Assembly: GCF_002917925.1 (NCBI RefSeq)
Contig: NZ_PPFE01000003.1
Location: 455,589-519,588, forward strand
Length of the DNA stretch: 64,000 nt
Reading direction: 5' to 3'
From: Roseovarius confluentis
Lineage (GTDB): Bacteria > Pseudomonadota > Alphaproteobacteria > Rhodobacterales > Rhodobacteraceae
The position numbers and the translations under genes are program-made. Position 1 is the stretch's first letter. Every line of letters begins with the position of its first letter. Under the pieces are notes generated by a model. That model made no database searches, was not told the DNA's origin, and was given only the letters and a program-made list of their open reading frames with translations. Below are positions 1 to 7,664 of the stretch, in pieces.

Positions 1-1
1 T

Positions 2-673
2 GATCGCGTGTTCGCCGCGAGCCTGGCTATGAACGTACCCAGAGTCGAGTTGGCGATGATGGGATTGGCGCTGGCGATCACTGTCGTGGGCCTGAAAGTC
101 GTGGGGTTGATCCTGATTGTCGCGCTGCTGATCATTCCGGCGGTCGCGGCGCGGTTCTGGACTGACCGGGTTGGCCATGTGGTGATTTCGGCCGGTCTGA
201 TCGGCGCAGTGTCCGGCTATGCCGGAGCGGCAGTTTCGGCCACGGCCCCGGCGTTGCCCACCGGCCCGATCATCGTGCTGGTCGCGTTCGCGCTTTTCAT
301 CCTTTCGCTTTTGACGGCCCCCAATCGCGGTGTTTTCGCCGTGGTCCTGCGGCATCGGCGGTTTCGTGCGCGGGTTCATGTCCGGCAGGGATTGTTGGCG
401 CTGGCGCAAGGGCAGCCGATTTACGAGGGCCTGACCCTGCGTCTTATGCGGCGCCGGGGGCTTATTCGTGCTGACGGCGTGGCGACCGAGCTTGGCCGGA
501 CTCAGGCCGGCAAGGCATTGCGCGATGAGCGGCGCTGGCAGCTGTTACGCTCGGATCCGGCCTATGAGGAAGCGGCGGCCAGCTATGACGGGCTGACACC
601 GCTGGACGATGTTTTGACGCCGGATCAGTTAGGCGCTCTTGATCGCGAATTGCAGCCAAAGGGGGTGTTCTGA
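2..673 (+). CDS. Metal ABC transporter permease, TroC/MntC type (5' truncated)
   Basis: This is the inner-membrane permease of an ABC importer for Mn, Zn or Fe. The reading frame is open to the left edge, so the N-terminal part lies outside the window. The visible start holds the last hydrophobic segments (KVVGLILIVALLIIPAVAAR is typical of the ABC-3 family). They are followed by a cytoplasmic extension of about 120 residues with a winged-helix look (MRRRGLIRADGV, LGRTQAGKALRDE), as in TroC-type permeases. Its stop overlaps the next permease start by one base, so the two are translationally coupled. The ATPase and binding protein presumably lie upstream. The metal cannot be decided from the sequence. 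Confidence 0.85.
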   Translation, partial: DRVFAASLAMNVPRVELAMMGLALAITVVGLKVVGLILIVALLIIPAVAARFWTDRVGHVVISAGLIGAVSGYAGAAVSATAPALPTGPIIVLVAFALFILSLLTAPNRGVFAVVLRHRRFRARVHVRQGLLALAQGQPIYEGLTLRLMRRRGLIRADGVATELGRTQAGKALRDERRWQLLRSDPAYEEAAASYDGLTPLDDVLTPDQLGALDRELQPKGVF

Positions 674-1602
674 TGGGCGAGGAATTCGTCGTCCTGTCCC
701 TGGCGCCCATGCTGATCGGGGTCTTTGCCGCGGTCGCCTGCGCGATACCCGGGAATTTCCTGTTGCTGCGGCGTCAGGCGCTGATTGGCGATGCGATCAG
801 TCACGTTGTGCTGCCGGGGATCGTGGTTGCCTTTCTGGTGACCGGGGTCGTGGCCGCGTGGCCGATGATGCTGGGGGCAGGTGGTGCGTCGCTTGTGGCT
901 GTCGGCCTGATCGAGGCGATCAGGCGGCTGGGCGGGATCGAGCCGGGTGCCGCGATGGGCGTCGTCTTTACGGCGATGTTCGCGGGCGGTGTCCTGTTGC
1001 TGGAGCAATCGGACACATCTTCGGTGCATCTTGATGTCGAACATGCGCTTTATGGCAACCTTGAAAGCCTGATCTGGCTTGATGCGCAGGGCTGGGCGTC
1101 GCTTGCGGATATCGGTGCTCTGCGGGGCCTGCCGCCCGAGTTGCCCCGGATGGCCTTGACGTTGGTGCTGGTAACGGGACTGACATGGGTGTTCTGGCGA
1201 CCACTGAAACTGTCGACCTTTGACGAGGCGTTCGCGCGCACGGTCGGGCTGCCTGTAAGCTTGATCGGGCTGGGGCTGGTCGTGGTTGCGGCCATCGCGG
1301 CGGTTGCGGCGTTCGACGCGGTGGGCTCGATCATCGTGATCGCGATGTTCATCTGCCCGCCCGCCGCCGCACGGATGGTCACCAACGGCCTTGAGGCGCA
1401 GGTGGCATGGTCGATCGGGTTCGCCGTGCTCTCTGCGGTCCTGGGGTACGTGCTGGCCGGATACGGCCCGCTTTGGCTGGGCTTTGACGATGCAGTCAGT
1501 GCGGCGGGCATGATCGCGACAGTTTCGGGGGCAATCCTTGGTCTGGCCGCCGCATTCGGCCCGTGCCGCCACCGAAGCGGCGTCAGCGCGTCGGCACCCT
1601 AG
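673..1602 (+). CDS. Metal ABC transporter permease, TroD/ZnuB type
   Basis: This is the second permease of the same metal importer, 309 residues and almost entirely hydrophobic, with about eight membrane segments. Family signs are the early LLRRQALIGDAISHVVLPG segment and a late PPAAARMVTNGLEAQ segment, both typical of the ABC-3 (ZnuB/TroD) family. The ATG shares its A with the stop of the preceding permease. Two different permeases side by side fit the TroCD/SitCD/MntCD arrangement more than ZnuB, which acts as a homodimer; manganese or iron is therefore at least as likely as zinc. The gene ends tail to tail with a minus-strand gene, overlapping by 4 bp. Confidence 0.88.
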   Translation: MGEEFVVLSLAPMLIGVFAAVACAIPGNFLLLRRQALIGDAISHVVLPGIVVAFLVTGVVAAWPMMLGAGGASLVAVGLIEAIRRLGGIEPGAAMGVVFTAMFAGGVLLLEQSDTSSVHLDVEHALYGNLESLIWLDAQGWASLADIGALRGLPPELPRMALTLVLVTGLTWVFWRPLKLSTFDEAFARTVGLPVSLIGLGLVVVAAIAAVAAFDAVGSIIVIAMFICPPAAARMVTNGLEAQVAWSIGFAVLSAVLGYVLAGYGPLWLGFDDAVSAAGMIATVSGAILGLAAAFGPCRHRSGVSASAP

Positions 1603-2321
1603 CTGTCCACCAGACCCAGCGTCCGGCCCAGCGCCACAAGCCCGGCCCCGACAAGATTGCCGGGGTCCAGTGCCGTTGCCGGCACGCCCTGAGCAGCGAG
1701 CGCCGTCATGTGCGGGGCAGGTTCGGTGCTGATCACCAGAACCTCCTGTCCAAGCCAATAGGGCCGGGTGGCGGCCAGTTCGGCCCCCAGTAGGTGACCT
1801 GTCAAAGCCGCGCGGTCGCCTGCGATTTCGGCCTGACGCAAATGCGCGGCAAGGCGCTCCGGTCGGCTTAGCGTATCGGCCAGCGCATCGGCATCCGCCG
1901 ATGCGGCACCATCGAGCGCGGTCACGAGGCGCGGTGTTAGAACCGTCTGGGCGCTGATCGCTTCGCCTGCGCTGATATGAATCCAATGGGTCACATCGGC
2001 TTGCGTCGCGCATATCACACCGTCCCAATGCACGCGCGTCGCAAGCGCACCGGCGATCCAGAGACGTACGCTGGCGCTGATGATGTCGGGCGGGCTGGCC
2101 TGTTCGAGCGCGGGCAGGGTGCCACGGTTTTCCGGCAGAATGCTTGTGGGCAGGCGATCGGGCGGTCCATCGCCCAATCGCACCATGCGCGGTGCATCGC
2201 CAAGCTCCGCCAGAACCGCGTCTTCCGAGGCTGCGGTGGTGTGTCTCAAGAGGCTTTCGCCGTCAATCAGGTGCCCCGACAGGCCGGAGCTTTCGGGAAC
2301 AAGCGCGATCCAGCGGGTCAT
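1599..2321 (-). CDS. 2-dehydro-3-deoxygalactonokinase-like protein, degenerate N-terminus
   Basis: The product has 240 residues and resembles the DgoK family, which phosphorylates 2-keto-3-deoxygalactonate; the family is usually about 290-340 residues. Family-like stretches are QASPPDII, WIHISAGEAISAQTVLTPR and the C-terminal GAGLVALGRTLGL. The N-terminal nucleotide-binding motif of the family (a DWGT-type loop after the first strand) is not seen: the equivalent position reads WIALVPESSGLSG. Catalytic activity is therefore doubtful. The start codon overlaps the end of the upstream DUF442 gene by 4 bp (ATGA), so the two are co-translated. No sugar-acid catabolic gene is nearby. The family call is fair; the function is unknown. 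Confidence 0.6.
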   Translation of the reverse strand: MTRWIALVPESSGLSGHLIDGESLLRHTTAASEDAVLAELGDAPRMVRLGDGPPDRLPTSILPENRGTLPALEQASPPDIISASVRLWIAGALATRVHWDGVICATQADVTHWIHISAGEAISAQTVLTPRLVTALDGAASADADALADTLSRPERLAAHLRQAEIAGDRAALTGHLLGAELAATRPYWLGQEVLVISTEPAPHMTALAAQGVPATALDPGNLVGAGLVALGRTLGLVDS

Positions 2322-2734
2322 CGCGCCTGCATTTGCCGCACGAGCGGAGCCACGTCATACCCCGCCTTTGCGGCGCGTTCGATGATCTCTTCATCGGCAC
2401 GGCGGCCATGTTCCACCGCGGCCCAGAGCATGGTGCAGCGGGTGCCGCTGCGACAATAGGCCAGAATGGGCTTGGGCAGGTCCTGAAGCGCCTTGTCGAA
2501 CTCGGCCAGCGCATCGGGGGTGATCATGCCGGACGTGATGGGCACACTGCACACTTCCAGCCCTTCGGCTTCCGCCGCCTGTTTGATCGCTTCGAACTCG
2601 GGCTGTCCGGGTTCTTCGTCATTCGGCCGGTTGCAGAGGATGGATTGAAACCCCGCTCCGGCGACTTCGCGCACATGTGCCGCGTCGATTTGCGGCGAGA
2701 CGGCGAATTCCTGCGTCAGGGGGCGAATATCCAT
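2318..2734 (-). CDS. DUF442 / TIGR01244 family rhodanese- or phosphatase-like protein
   Basis: The product has 138 residues. It carries the active-site loop CRSGTR (Cys94 to Arg99) of the cysteine-dependent phosphatase/sulfurtransferase fold, preceded by PKPILAY, and matches the stand-alone beta-lactamase-hydrolase-like (BLH) domain family. The start at 2734 was chosen because AGGAG lies just upstream and MDIRPLTQEF is the usual family N-terminus; an upstream start would add 61 unlikely residues. It is translationally coupled to the KDGal-kinase-like gene downstream. In other bacteria such domains take part in sulfide handling or phosphotyrosine-like chemistry; nothing here fixes the substrate. 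Confidence 0.75.
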   Translation of the reverse strand: MDIRPLTQEFAVSPQIDAAHVREVAGAGFQSILCNRPNDEEPGQPEFEAIKQAAEAEGLEVCSVPITSGMITPDALAEFDKALQDLPKPILAYCRSGTRCTMLWAAVEHGRRADEEIIERAAKAGYDVAPLVRQMQAR

Positions 2735-2906
2735 GCTTTGGCTCCTGTTCCGGCTAAAGCCAATATGGGCGCAAATGACGATGGATTTCAATGACCGCGT
2801 CGCCAAGAGCGATGGTTGGGTGCATGGCGACTGCACGAGACCGGCAAGCGTGCTATATTCCCAGATGCATGATTGTGAACCGCATTGAAAGGGAGGACCG
2901 AGGCTT

Positions 2907-3194
2907 ATGACCGACAAGGACGCCTACACCAAGAAGCTTGAGGCTCAGATGAAGGAGTGGCAGGCCAATATCGACAAGATGCGCGCGCAGGCCGAGAAGG
3001 CGCAAGCGGATGCGCAGGTCCAGTACGAGGAACACCTGAAAGAGCTTCGCGCACGACGTGACGAGATGCAGGTCAAGCTGGACGAGTTGCAGCGCAATCA
3101 GTCGGCGGCATGGAACGACGTCAAGGCCGGTGCCGACAAGGCATGGGACGACATGTCAAAGGCCATGCAGGATGCGTGGAAGCGGTTCAGCTGA
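2907..3194 (+). CDS. Small coiled-coil protein
   Basis: The product has 95 residues, is highly charged and nearly all helical, with a heptad pattern across residues 5-70 (KKLEAQMKEWQANIDKMRAQ) and a C-terminal amphipathic part rich in Trp, Asp and Lys (AWNDVKAGADKAWDDMSKAM). There is no signal peptide or membrane segment. A purine-rich GGGAGGACCGAGG upstream serves as ribosome-binding site. It resembles the short coiled-coil proteins annotated as Sll1863-like stress proteins, but the similarity is compositional and gives no function. Its last codons and stop lie in a perfect 20-bp palindrome (3181-3200). It converges on cydB. Confidence 0.75.
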   Translation: MTDKDAYTKKLEAQMKEWQANIDKMRAQAEKAQADAQVQYEEHLKELRARRDEMQVKLDELQRNQSAAWNDVKAGADKAWDDMSKAMQDAWKRFS

Positions 3195-3200
3195 ACCGCT
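3181..3200. repeat. Perfect 20-bp palindrome at the 3' end of the coiled-coil gene
   Basis: The sequence AGCGGTTCAG is followed directly by its reverse complement CTGAACCGCT. It spans the stop codon of the coiled-coil gene and lies 15 bp from the cydB stop in a tail-to-tail gap of only 20 bp. It may act as a bidirectional transcription barrier or processing hairpin. There is no U tract. Confidence 0.5.
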
Positions 3201-3214
3201 GACCGCCCCGGGCG

Positions 3215-4225
3215 TCAGTCATACCGCAGCTCCGTCGCCTTGCCGCGGAAGATCACGTAGGACAGCACCGTGTACCCGATGATCATCGGCAGGACGAAAA
3301 GTGTGCCGACGAGGATGATCATCAGGCTTTCCGGTGCGCTTGCGGCCTCGAATATGGTCAGGCGCTCGGGTACCACGTAGGGGTAGAACGAATACGCCAT
3401 GCCGATAAAGCCCAGCGTGAAAAGCGCGATGGTCAGGGCAAACGGCGCGGCACACAGCGCGTCGTTTTTGCGCGGCAGGCTGCGCAGCAGGCCCCAGAGG
3501 AGCAAGATCAGGCCCGCCGAGATCAGGGGCAGCGGCGCGAGGAAGTAAAGCTCGGGCAGCGTGAACCACTTGTCGAAGATCCGGCTGCTGACATAGGGCG
3601 AGGCCAGCGATATGGCCCCCAGCCCCAGGATCACGCCCCAGATCCCGTCACGCGCCCAGCGAATGGCCTTGGCCTGCAATTCGCCTTCGGCTTTCAGGAT
3701 CATCCAAGTCGCCCCGATGAAGGAATAGGCCACCGTCAGGAAGACCGCCGTGATCGCCCCGAAGAGCAGAGTGAAGGGCGTCATGTTCAGGCCCATGACG
3801 TACAGCCCCAGCATGAAGCCCTGGGACAGCGACGCCATGAGGCTTCCGATCCAGAAGGACAGGTCCCAGAGCCGCTTGCGCCGGGCCGGGGCCTTGGCGC
3901 GGAATTCGAAAGCGACGCCCCGCAGGATGAGGCCCACCAGCATGAGGGCGACCGGCAGGTAGAGGGTTGTCAGGATCACGCCGTGCGCGGTGGGAAAGGC
4001 CACCAGAAGGATGCCGATGGCCAGAACCAGCCACGTCTCATTGGCGTCCCAGAACGGTCCGATCGAGGCGACCATGCGGTCTTTCTCGGCCTCCGTGGCG
4101 AAGGGAAACAGCACCCCGATCCCGAGGTCGAACCCGTCGAGGCAGACGTAGAACAGGATCGACAGGCCCATGAGACCGGCAAAGGCCAGCGGCAACCAGA
4201 TCGCGGGATCTCCGAACGTGTCCAT
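3215..4225 (-). CDS. cydB: Cytochrome bd ubiquinol oxidase subunit II
   Basis: This is the second subunit of the bd-type quinol oxidase, an integral membrane protein of 336 residues with about eight or nine hydrophobic segments. The start reads LPLAFAGLMGLSILFYVCLD, followed by GFDLGIGVLFPF, the typical CydB opening with an FDLG motif. Also characteristic are GPFWDANETWLVLAIG and FRGVAFEFR-like segments. It begins 4 bp after the cydA stop, so the two form one operon. No cydX or cydDC genes are visible on either side. Function: quinol oxidation with O2 reduction at high affinity and resistance to cyanide or sulfide. Confidence 0.95.
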   Translation of the reverse strand: MDTFGDPAIWLPLAFAGLMGLSILFYVCLDGFDLGIGVLFPFATEAEKDRMVASIGPFWDANETWLVLAIGILLVAFPTAHGVILTTLYLPVALMLVGLILRGVAFEFRAKAPARRKRLWDLSFWIGSLMASLSQGFMLGLYVMGLNMTPFTLLFGAITAVFLTVAYSFIGATWMILKAEGELQAKAIRWARDGIWGVILGLGAISLASPYVSSRIFDKWFTLPELYFLAPLPLISAGLILLLWGLLRSLPRKNDALCAAPFALTIALFTLGFIGMAYSFYPYVVPERLTIFEAASAPESLMIILVGTLFVLPMIIGYTVLSYVIFRGKATELRYD

Positions 4226-4229
4226 GCGT

Positions 4230-5606
4230 CTACTCTGCCGGGGCCGGGTTCAGCCCGGGCATGTCCGGACGGCCCCGCTTTTTCGCCTGCTGTCCGACAC
4301 AGGCGAGGTAATAGAGCACGAAAATATAGGCCAGCAGAAGAGCGGCATAGACCGAAAGGTAGATGACCAGCGTCGTCGCCACCATCGGTGCGGGCACTTC
4401 GGCCACGGCTTGTTCGGTCGTCATCACGCCGCTGACCAGCCATGGCTGACGTCCGATCTCTGTCGTGTACCAGCCCGCGAGCGTGGCGACCCAGCCGGAA
4501 AAGGCCATCGGCACCAGCGCCAGCAGCAGCGGCTTGGGCAGGCCCTCGGGGCCACGCCGCCGAAACGCCATGAAGCCCACGGCGCCCCAGCTGATCAGGA
4601 GCATCGCCATGCCGGTGCCAACCATGACACGGAAGGCGTAGAACACCGGCGCGACGGGCGGGTGAAGGAGTGCGCCATCTTCGGCGACAAAGTCGTTGAG
4701 GCCCGGAATTTCGCCGTCGGCATGGTGCGTAAGGATGATCGACGCAAGGTTCGGAATGCCGATCTCTGCATGGTTTTCGCGCGCGGCCTCGTCCGGGATC
4801 GCGAAGAGCAGAAGCGGGGCGTTGCCTTGGGTGTCCCAGTTGCCTTCCATCGCGGCCACCTTGGCGGGCTGATGTTCCAGGGTGTTCAGCCCGTGCATGT
4901 CGCCCGCGAGGATCTGCATCGGGATCAGAAGAGCGCCGAGGCCAAGGCCCGTGACGAGTGACACACGCACGTCTTCGCCCTTGTCGCCGCGCAGCCAGCG
5001 CAGAGCGGACAGGCCGGCCAGAAGGAACGCGACCGTCAGGCCCGAGGCCAGCAGCATATGGGTCACGCGGTACGGCATGGACGGGTTGAATATGATCGCC
5101 CACCAATCCGTTGCGTGGGCCACGCCGTCGCGCATCTCGAACCCCGCCGGCGTGTGCATCCAGCTGGACAGCACGACGATCCAGAAGGCAGACATGGTCG
5201 TGCCAAACGCCACCAGGAACGTGGCCAGCGTGTGCAGCCAGCCCGGAACGCGGCTCATGCCGAAAAGCATGATGCCCAGGAACACGGCCTCGAGGAAGAA
5301 GGCGGTCAAGACCTCGTAGGCCAGAAGCGGGCCTGCGATGTTGCCGACGGTTTCCATGAAGCCGGGCCAGTTGGTGCCGAACTGGAAGGACATGGTGATC
5401 CCCGACACGACGCCAAGGCCAAAGCTGAGTGCGAACACCTTCACCCAGAAGCGGTAGGCATTCATCCAGCGTTCCGCGCCGCTGCGGTTGAAGCGCAGCT
5501 TGAAGTAGAAAAGCACCCACCCCAGCGCGATCGTGATCGTGGGGAACAGGATGTGGAACGAGATGTTGGCACCGAACTGGATGCGCGATAGCAGGAGTGT
5601 GTCCAT
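4230..5606 (-). CDS. cydA: Cytochrome bd ubiquinol oxidase subunit I, short Q-loop (CIO) type
   Basis: This is the haem-carrying subunit of the bd oxidase, 458 residues. It opens with LLSRIQFGANISFHILFPT, which carries the conserved haem His at residue 18, and has GWYTTEIGRQPW, the family hallmark, near residue 385. The length and absence of a long insert in the quinol-binding loop place it in the short Q-loop group (CioA), common in alphaproteobacteria. It is the first gene of the cydAB pair. The 156-bp upstream region was searched for an FNR-type palindrome (TTGAT-N4-ATCAA) and none was seen. Haems are expected on the periplasmic side of the inner membrane. Confidence 0.95.
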   Translation of the reverse strand: MDTLLLSRIQFGANISFHILFPTITIALGWVLFYFKLRFNRSGAERWMNAYRFWVKVFALSFGLGVVSGITMSFQFGTNWPGFMETVGNIAGPLLAYEVLTAFFLEAVFLGIMLFGMSRVPGWLHTLATFLVAFGTTMSAFWIVVLSSWMHTPAGFEMRDGVAHATDWWAIIFNPSMPYRVTHMLLASGLTVAFLLAGLSALRWLRGDKGEDVRVSLVTGLGLGALLIPMQILAGDMHGLNTLEHQPAKVAAMEGNWDTQGNAPLLLFAIPDEAARENHAEIGIPNLASIILTHHADGEIPGLNDFVAEDGALLHPPVAPVFYAFRVMVGTGMAMLLISWGAVGFMAFRRRGPEGLPKPLLLALVPMAFSGWVATLAGWYTTEIGRQPWLVSGVMTTEQAVAEVPAPMVATTLVIYLSVYAALLLAYIFVLYYLACVGQQAKKRGRPDMPGLNPAPAE

Positions 5607-5762
5607 GGCTCTTAGGGTGACAGGTTGCGACGGACTTCAGTAACCGCCACCAATCAACCTAAGGCGAAACGCGCGAATTTCCGCCCAATGCGACCAGAGG
5701 GCGCGGCAAAAGTGGGAACGGCGGACGCTCGGATTGCCGCTTCGTTTTCGCTTGTGCTGCCG

Positions 5763-7112
5763 TCAGGCTGCGGCAAAGCCCGCGTCCAGGGCCGAAAGAA
5801 CGCGGTCGATCTCTGCCTCGGTGATGATCAGCGGCGGTGACATCAGCAGGTTGTTGCCCCCGATCCGGACCATCGCGCCGGCCTCGTACGTGGCCTTGTG
5901 GACCCGCTTGACTGTGGTTGCGTCCATCGGGGTTTTCGCGGCGCGGTCGCTGACCAGTTCTATGCCGGTCATCAGGCCGTGCCCGCCCCGTACATCGCCG
6001 ATGATGTCGTGTTTCTCCATCAGGTTCCGCACGCCTTCGAACAGTTGGGTGCCGCGGGCCGCGGCGTTGGTTTTCGTATCCAGCCGCAAGGTCTCGGACA
6101 GGCAGGCCACGACAGCGGCGGCCCCGACCGGATGCGCCGAATAGGTGTAGCCCGTCCAGATCGCGCCGCCCGCGTCGGCGCCCTCGAACACCTCCGCGAC
6201 CGTCTCGCCGAGCAGGACGCCGCCCACGGGGAAATAGGCGCTGGTGATGCCCTTGGCGACGGTCATCATGTCGGGCTGCACGCCCCAGTGCCGGGCGCCC
6301 GACCAGTCGCCGGTGCGTCCGAAGCCGCAGATGACCTCGTCGGAGATCAGCAGGATGCCGTAGCGGTCGCAAATCTCGCGCATGTGCTTCATGAAACTGG
6401 CGTCGGGCACGATGACTCCGCCCGCGCCCTGGATCGGCTCCATGATGAAGGCCGCGATGGTGCTTGGGTCCTGGAACTCGATCTCGTCCACCATCGCGGC
6501 GGCGATCTTCTCGGCCAGCCTGGCAGGATCGGTTTCGTGGAACGGATTGCGATATGTATAAGGGCTGGGCAGGTGGAAACAGCCGGGCAGAAGCGGCTCG
6601 TAGGTGATGCGGAAGCGGTTGTTGCCATTGACCGACGCGCCGCCCCAATGTGTGCCGTGATAGCCCTTTTTGAGTGACAGGAACTTGGTGCGCGTGGGCT
6701 CGCCGCGCAGGCGGTGATATTGCCGCGCCATGCGCAGGGCCGTGTCGACCGCGTCGGACCCGCCGGAGGTGAAAAAGACGCGGGCCATGCCGTCTTCGGC
6801 AAAGAATTCCTGTACCGCGTAGGAGGCCTCGATCGCCGGGGGATTGGTGGTGCCGGCAAAGGCCGAATAATAGGGCAGTTGCCACAGCTGGTCACTGATC
6901 GCCTGTTTGATGGCGTCGTTGGAATAGCCCAAGTTCGTGCACCACAGTCCGCCCACGGCGTCCACCACGCGATGCCCGTCGATATCGGTAATCTCGACGC
7001 CCTCGGCGCTTTTGATGATGGTGGGAGCGTGTTCCTGCTGTTCGCCCGGGTGGCCCATCGGGTGCCACAGGTGGCGCGCATTCATCTCTCGCAGGAAATT
7101 GTCGTCTTTCAT
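5763..7112 (-). CDS. Class III (omega) aminotransferase
   Basis: This is a PLP-dependent aminotransferase of 449 residues. The cofactor-binding core is plain: the Asp of LLISDEVICGFGRTG binds the pyridine nitrogen and the Lys of TVAKGITSAYFPVGG forms the Schiff base. The region SGGSDAVDTALRMARQY matches the phosphate-binding helix of the family. Enzymes of this kind use taurine, beta-alanine, putrescine or other amines with pyruvate or 2-oxoglutarate; the substrate cannot be told. The start at 7112 was chosen because MKDDNFLREMNARHLWHPM is a typical opening; a longer frame from 7157 lacks support. The nearest genes upstream on the same strand are a small gene and an orphan peptide-type binding protein. 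Confidence 0.88.
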   Translation of the reverse strand: MKDDNFLREMNARHLWHPMGHPGEQQEHAPTIIKSAEGVEITDIDGHRVVDAVGGLWCTNLGYSNDAIKQAISDQLWQLPYYSAFAGTTNPPAIEASYAVQEFFAEDGMARVFFTSGGSDAVDTALRMARQYHRLRGEPTRTKFLSLKKGYHGTHWGGASVNGNNRFRITYEPLLPGCFHLPSPYTYRNPFHETDPARLAEKIAAAMVDEIEFQDPSTIAAFIMEPIQGAGGVIVPDASFMKHMREICDRYGILLISDEVICGFGRTGDWSGARHWGVQPDMMTVAKGITSAYFPVGGVLLGETVAEVFEGADAGGAIWTGYTYSAHPVGAAAVVACLSETLRLDTKTNAAARGTQLFEGVRNLMEKHDIIGDVRGGHGLMTGIELVSDRAAKTPMDATTVKRVHKATYEAGAMVRIGGNNLLMSPPLIITEAEIDRVLSALDAGFAAA

Positions 7113-7198
7113 GGAAAGCCCCCGTGTCTGAGTCGCGGATTTGATCAAACGTGGCACCGTGCCGGGGTTCTGTCCAGTGACGCCAATGGGGACCGCGC

Positions 7199-7228
7199 AA
7201 AAGAAAGGGGGCCGTTGGTTCGGCCCCT
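7199..7228 (-). terminator. Rho-independent terminator of the small gene at 7254-7394
   Basis: Read on the minus strand, a 7-bp stem GGGGCCG/CGGCCCC with a six-base loop is followed by CTTTCTTTT. It starts 26 bp after the stop of the 46-codon gene and lies about 90 bp before the aminotransferase start. It could also attenuate transcription into the aminotransferase. Confidence 0.6.
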
Positions 7229-7253
7229 CATTCCCTCCTGCCGCGTTGTCGGG

Positions 7254-7394
7254 TTACCGTGCCGGGTCTCGCTGGTCGTCCCCGGTCAGGGTGTACCGCG
7301 ATGCGCCGATCGCGGTGTGTGTCTGAAATATATCGGAAAAGCCTGGATGGGGCGCAGAGGCACGCTGGTCCGTTATGACCGTCGCCCGGGTCAT
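7254..7394 (-). CDS. Hypothetical small protein, 46 residues
   Basis: This is a short open frame starting at ATG 7394 and ending in TAA at 7254. It has a ribosome-binding site (GGGGA, eight bases before the ATG) and is followed after 26 bp by a rho-independent hairpin with a T-rich tail, so it looks like a monocistronic unit. The product begins MTRATVITDQ and ends TGDDQRDPAR. It is hydrophilic, without signal peptide, membrane segment or cysteine. I recognise no family. The strong terminator of the upstream binding-protein gene at 7607-7639 means it needs its own promoter between 7395 and 7606. An alternative reading is a small RNA ending at the same terminator. Confidence 0.45.
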   Translation of the reverse strand: MTRATVITDQRASAPHPGFSDIFQTHTAIGASRYTLTGDDQRDPAR

Positions 7395-7606
7395 GCGGCA
7401 TTCCCCGCGTGGTTACGCGGTGCCGAAATCAAGATGTGCCCCAGTGCCGTTCGCAACACGGCGTCCCCCGATGGATGCACGGGTCCGGTCCCCTGTCCCC
7501 GTGCGTTTCATGCTGTTTTACAAGGTATAGGCGAAGTGATTCGCGCCGGTCAATATCGCGTGATTCGTTTTAACCGCGACAGGCGCTAACCCCTGACTTC
7601 GACTCG

Positions 7607-7639
7607 AAAAAAAATAGCGGCGCACGGGGCGCCGCTATT
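7607..7639 (-). terminator. Rho-independent terminator of the peptide-binding protein gene
   Basis: A perfect 11-bp stem (AATAGCGGCGC at 7613-7623 with its complement at 7629-7639) and a five-base loop are followed on the minus strand by an unbroken run of eight T. It lies 26 bp after the stop at 7665. Confidence 0.9.
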
Positions 7640-7664
7640 GGGGTGGTGATGATCTGGTACAGGT

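Noticed and set aside
625..2028. A 467-codon open frame on the minus strand
   Set aside because: It lies antisense to the second ABC permease, is very rich in Arg, Gly and His, and matches no family. It is a shadow frame of a GC-rich gene.
5607..5762. An FNR or CRP site upstream of cydA
   Set aside because: A TTGATT sequence is present but the second half-site is missing, so I did not report it.
7229..7607. A riboswitch, 6S RNA or SRP RNA upstream of the aminotransferase
   Set aside because: The terminator before the aminotransferase suggested an RNA leader, but I found none of the conserved cores (no GGAAGGAAGCAGCC of SRP RNA, no glycine-riboswitch core). A short gene explains the terminator better.
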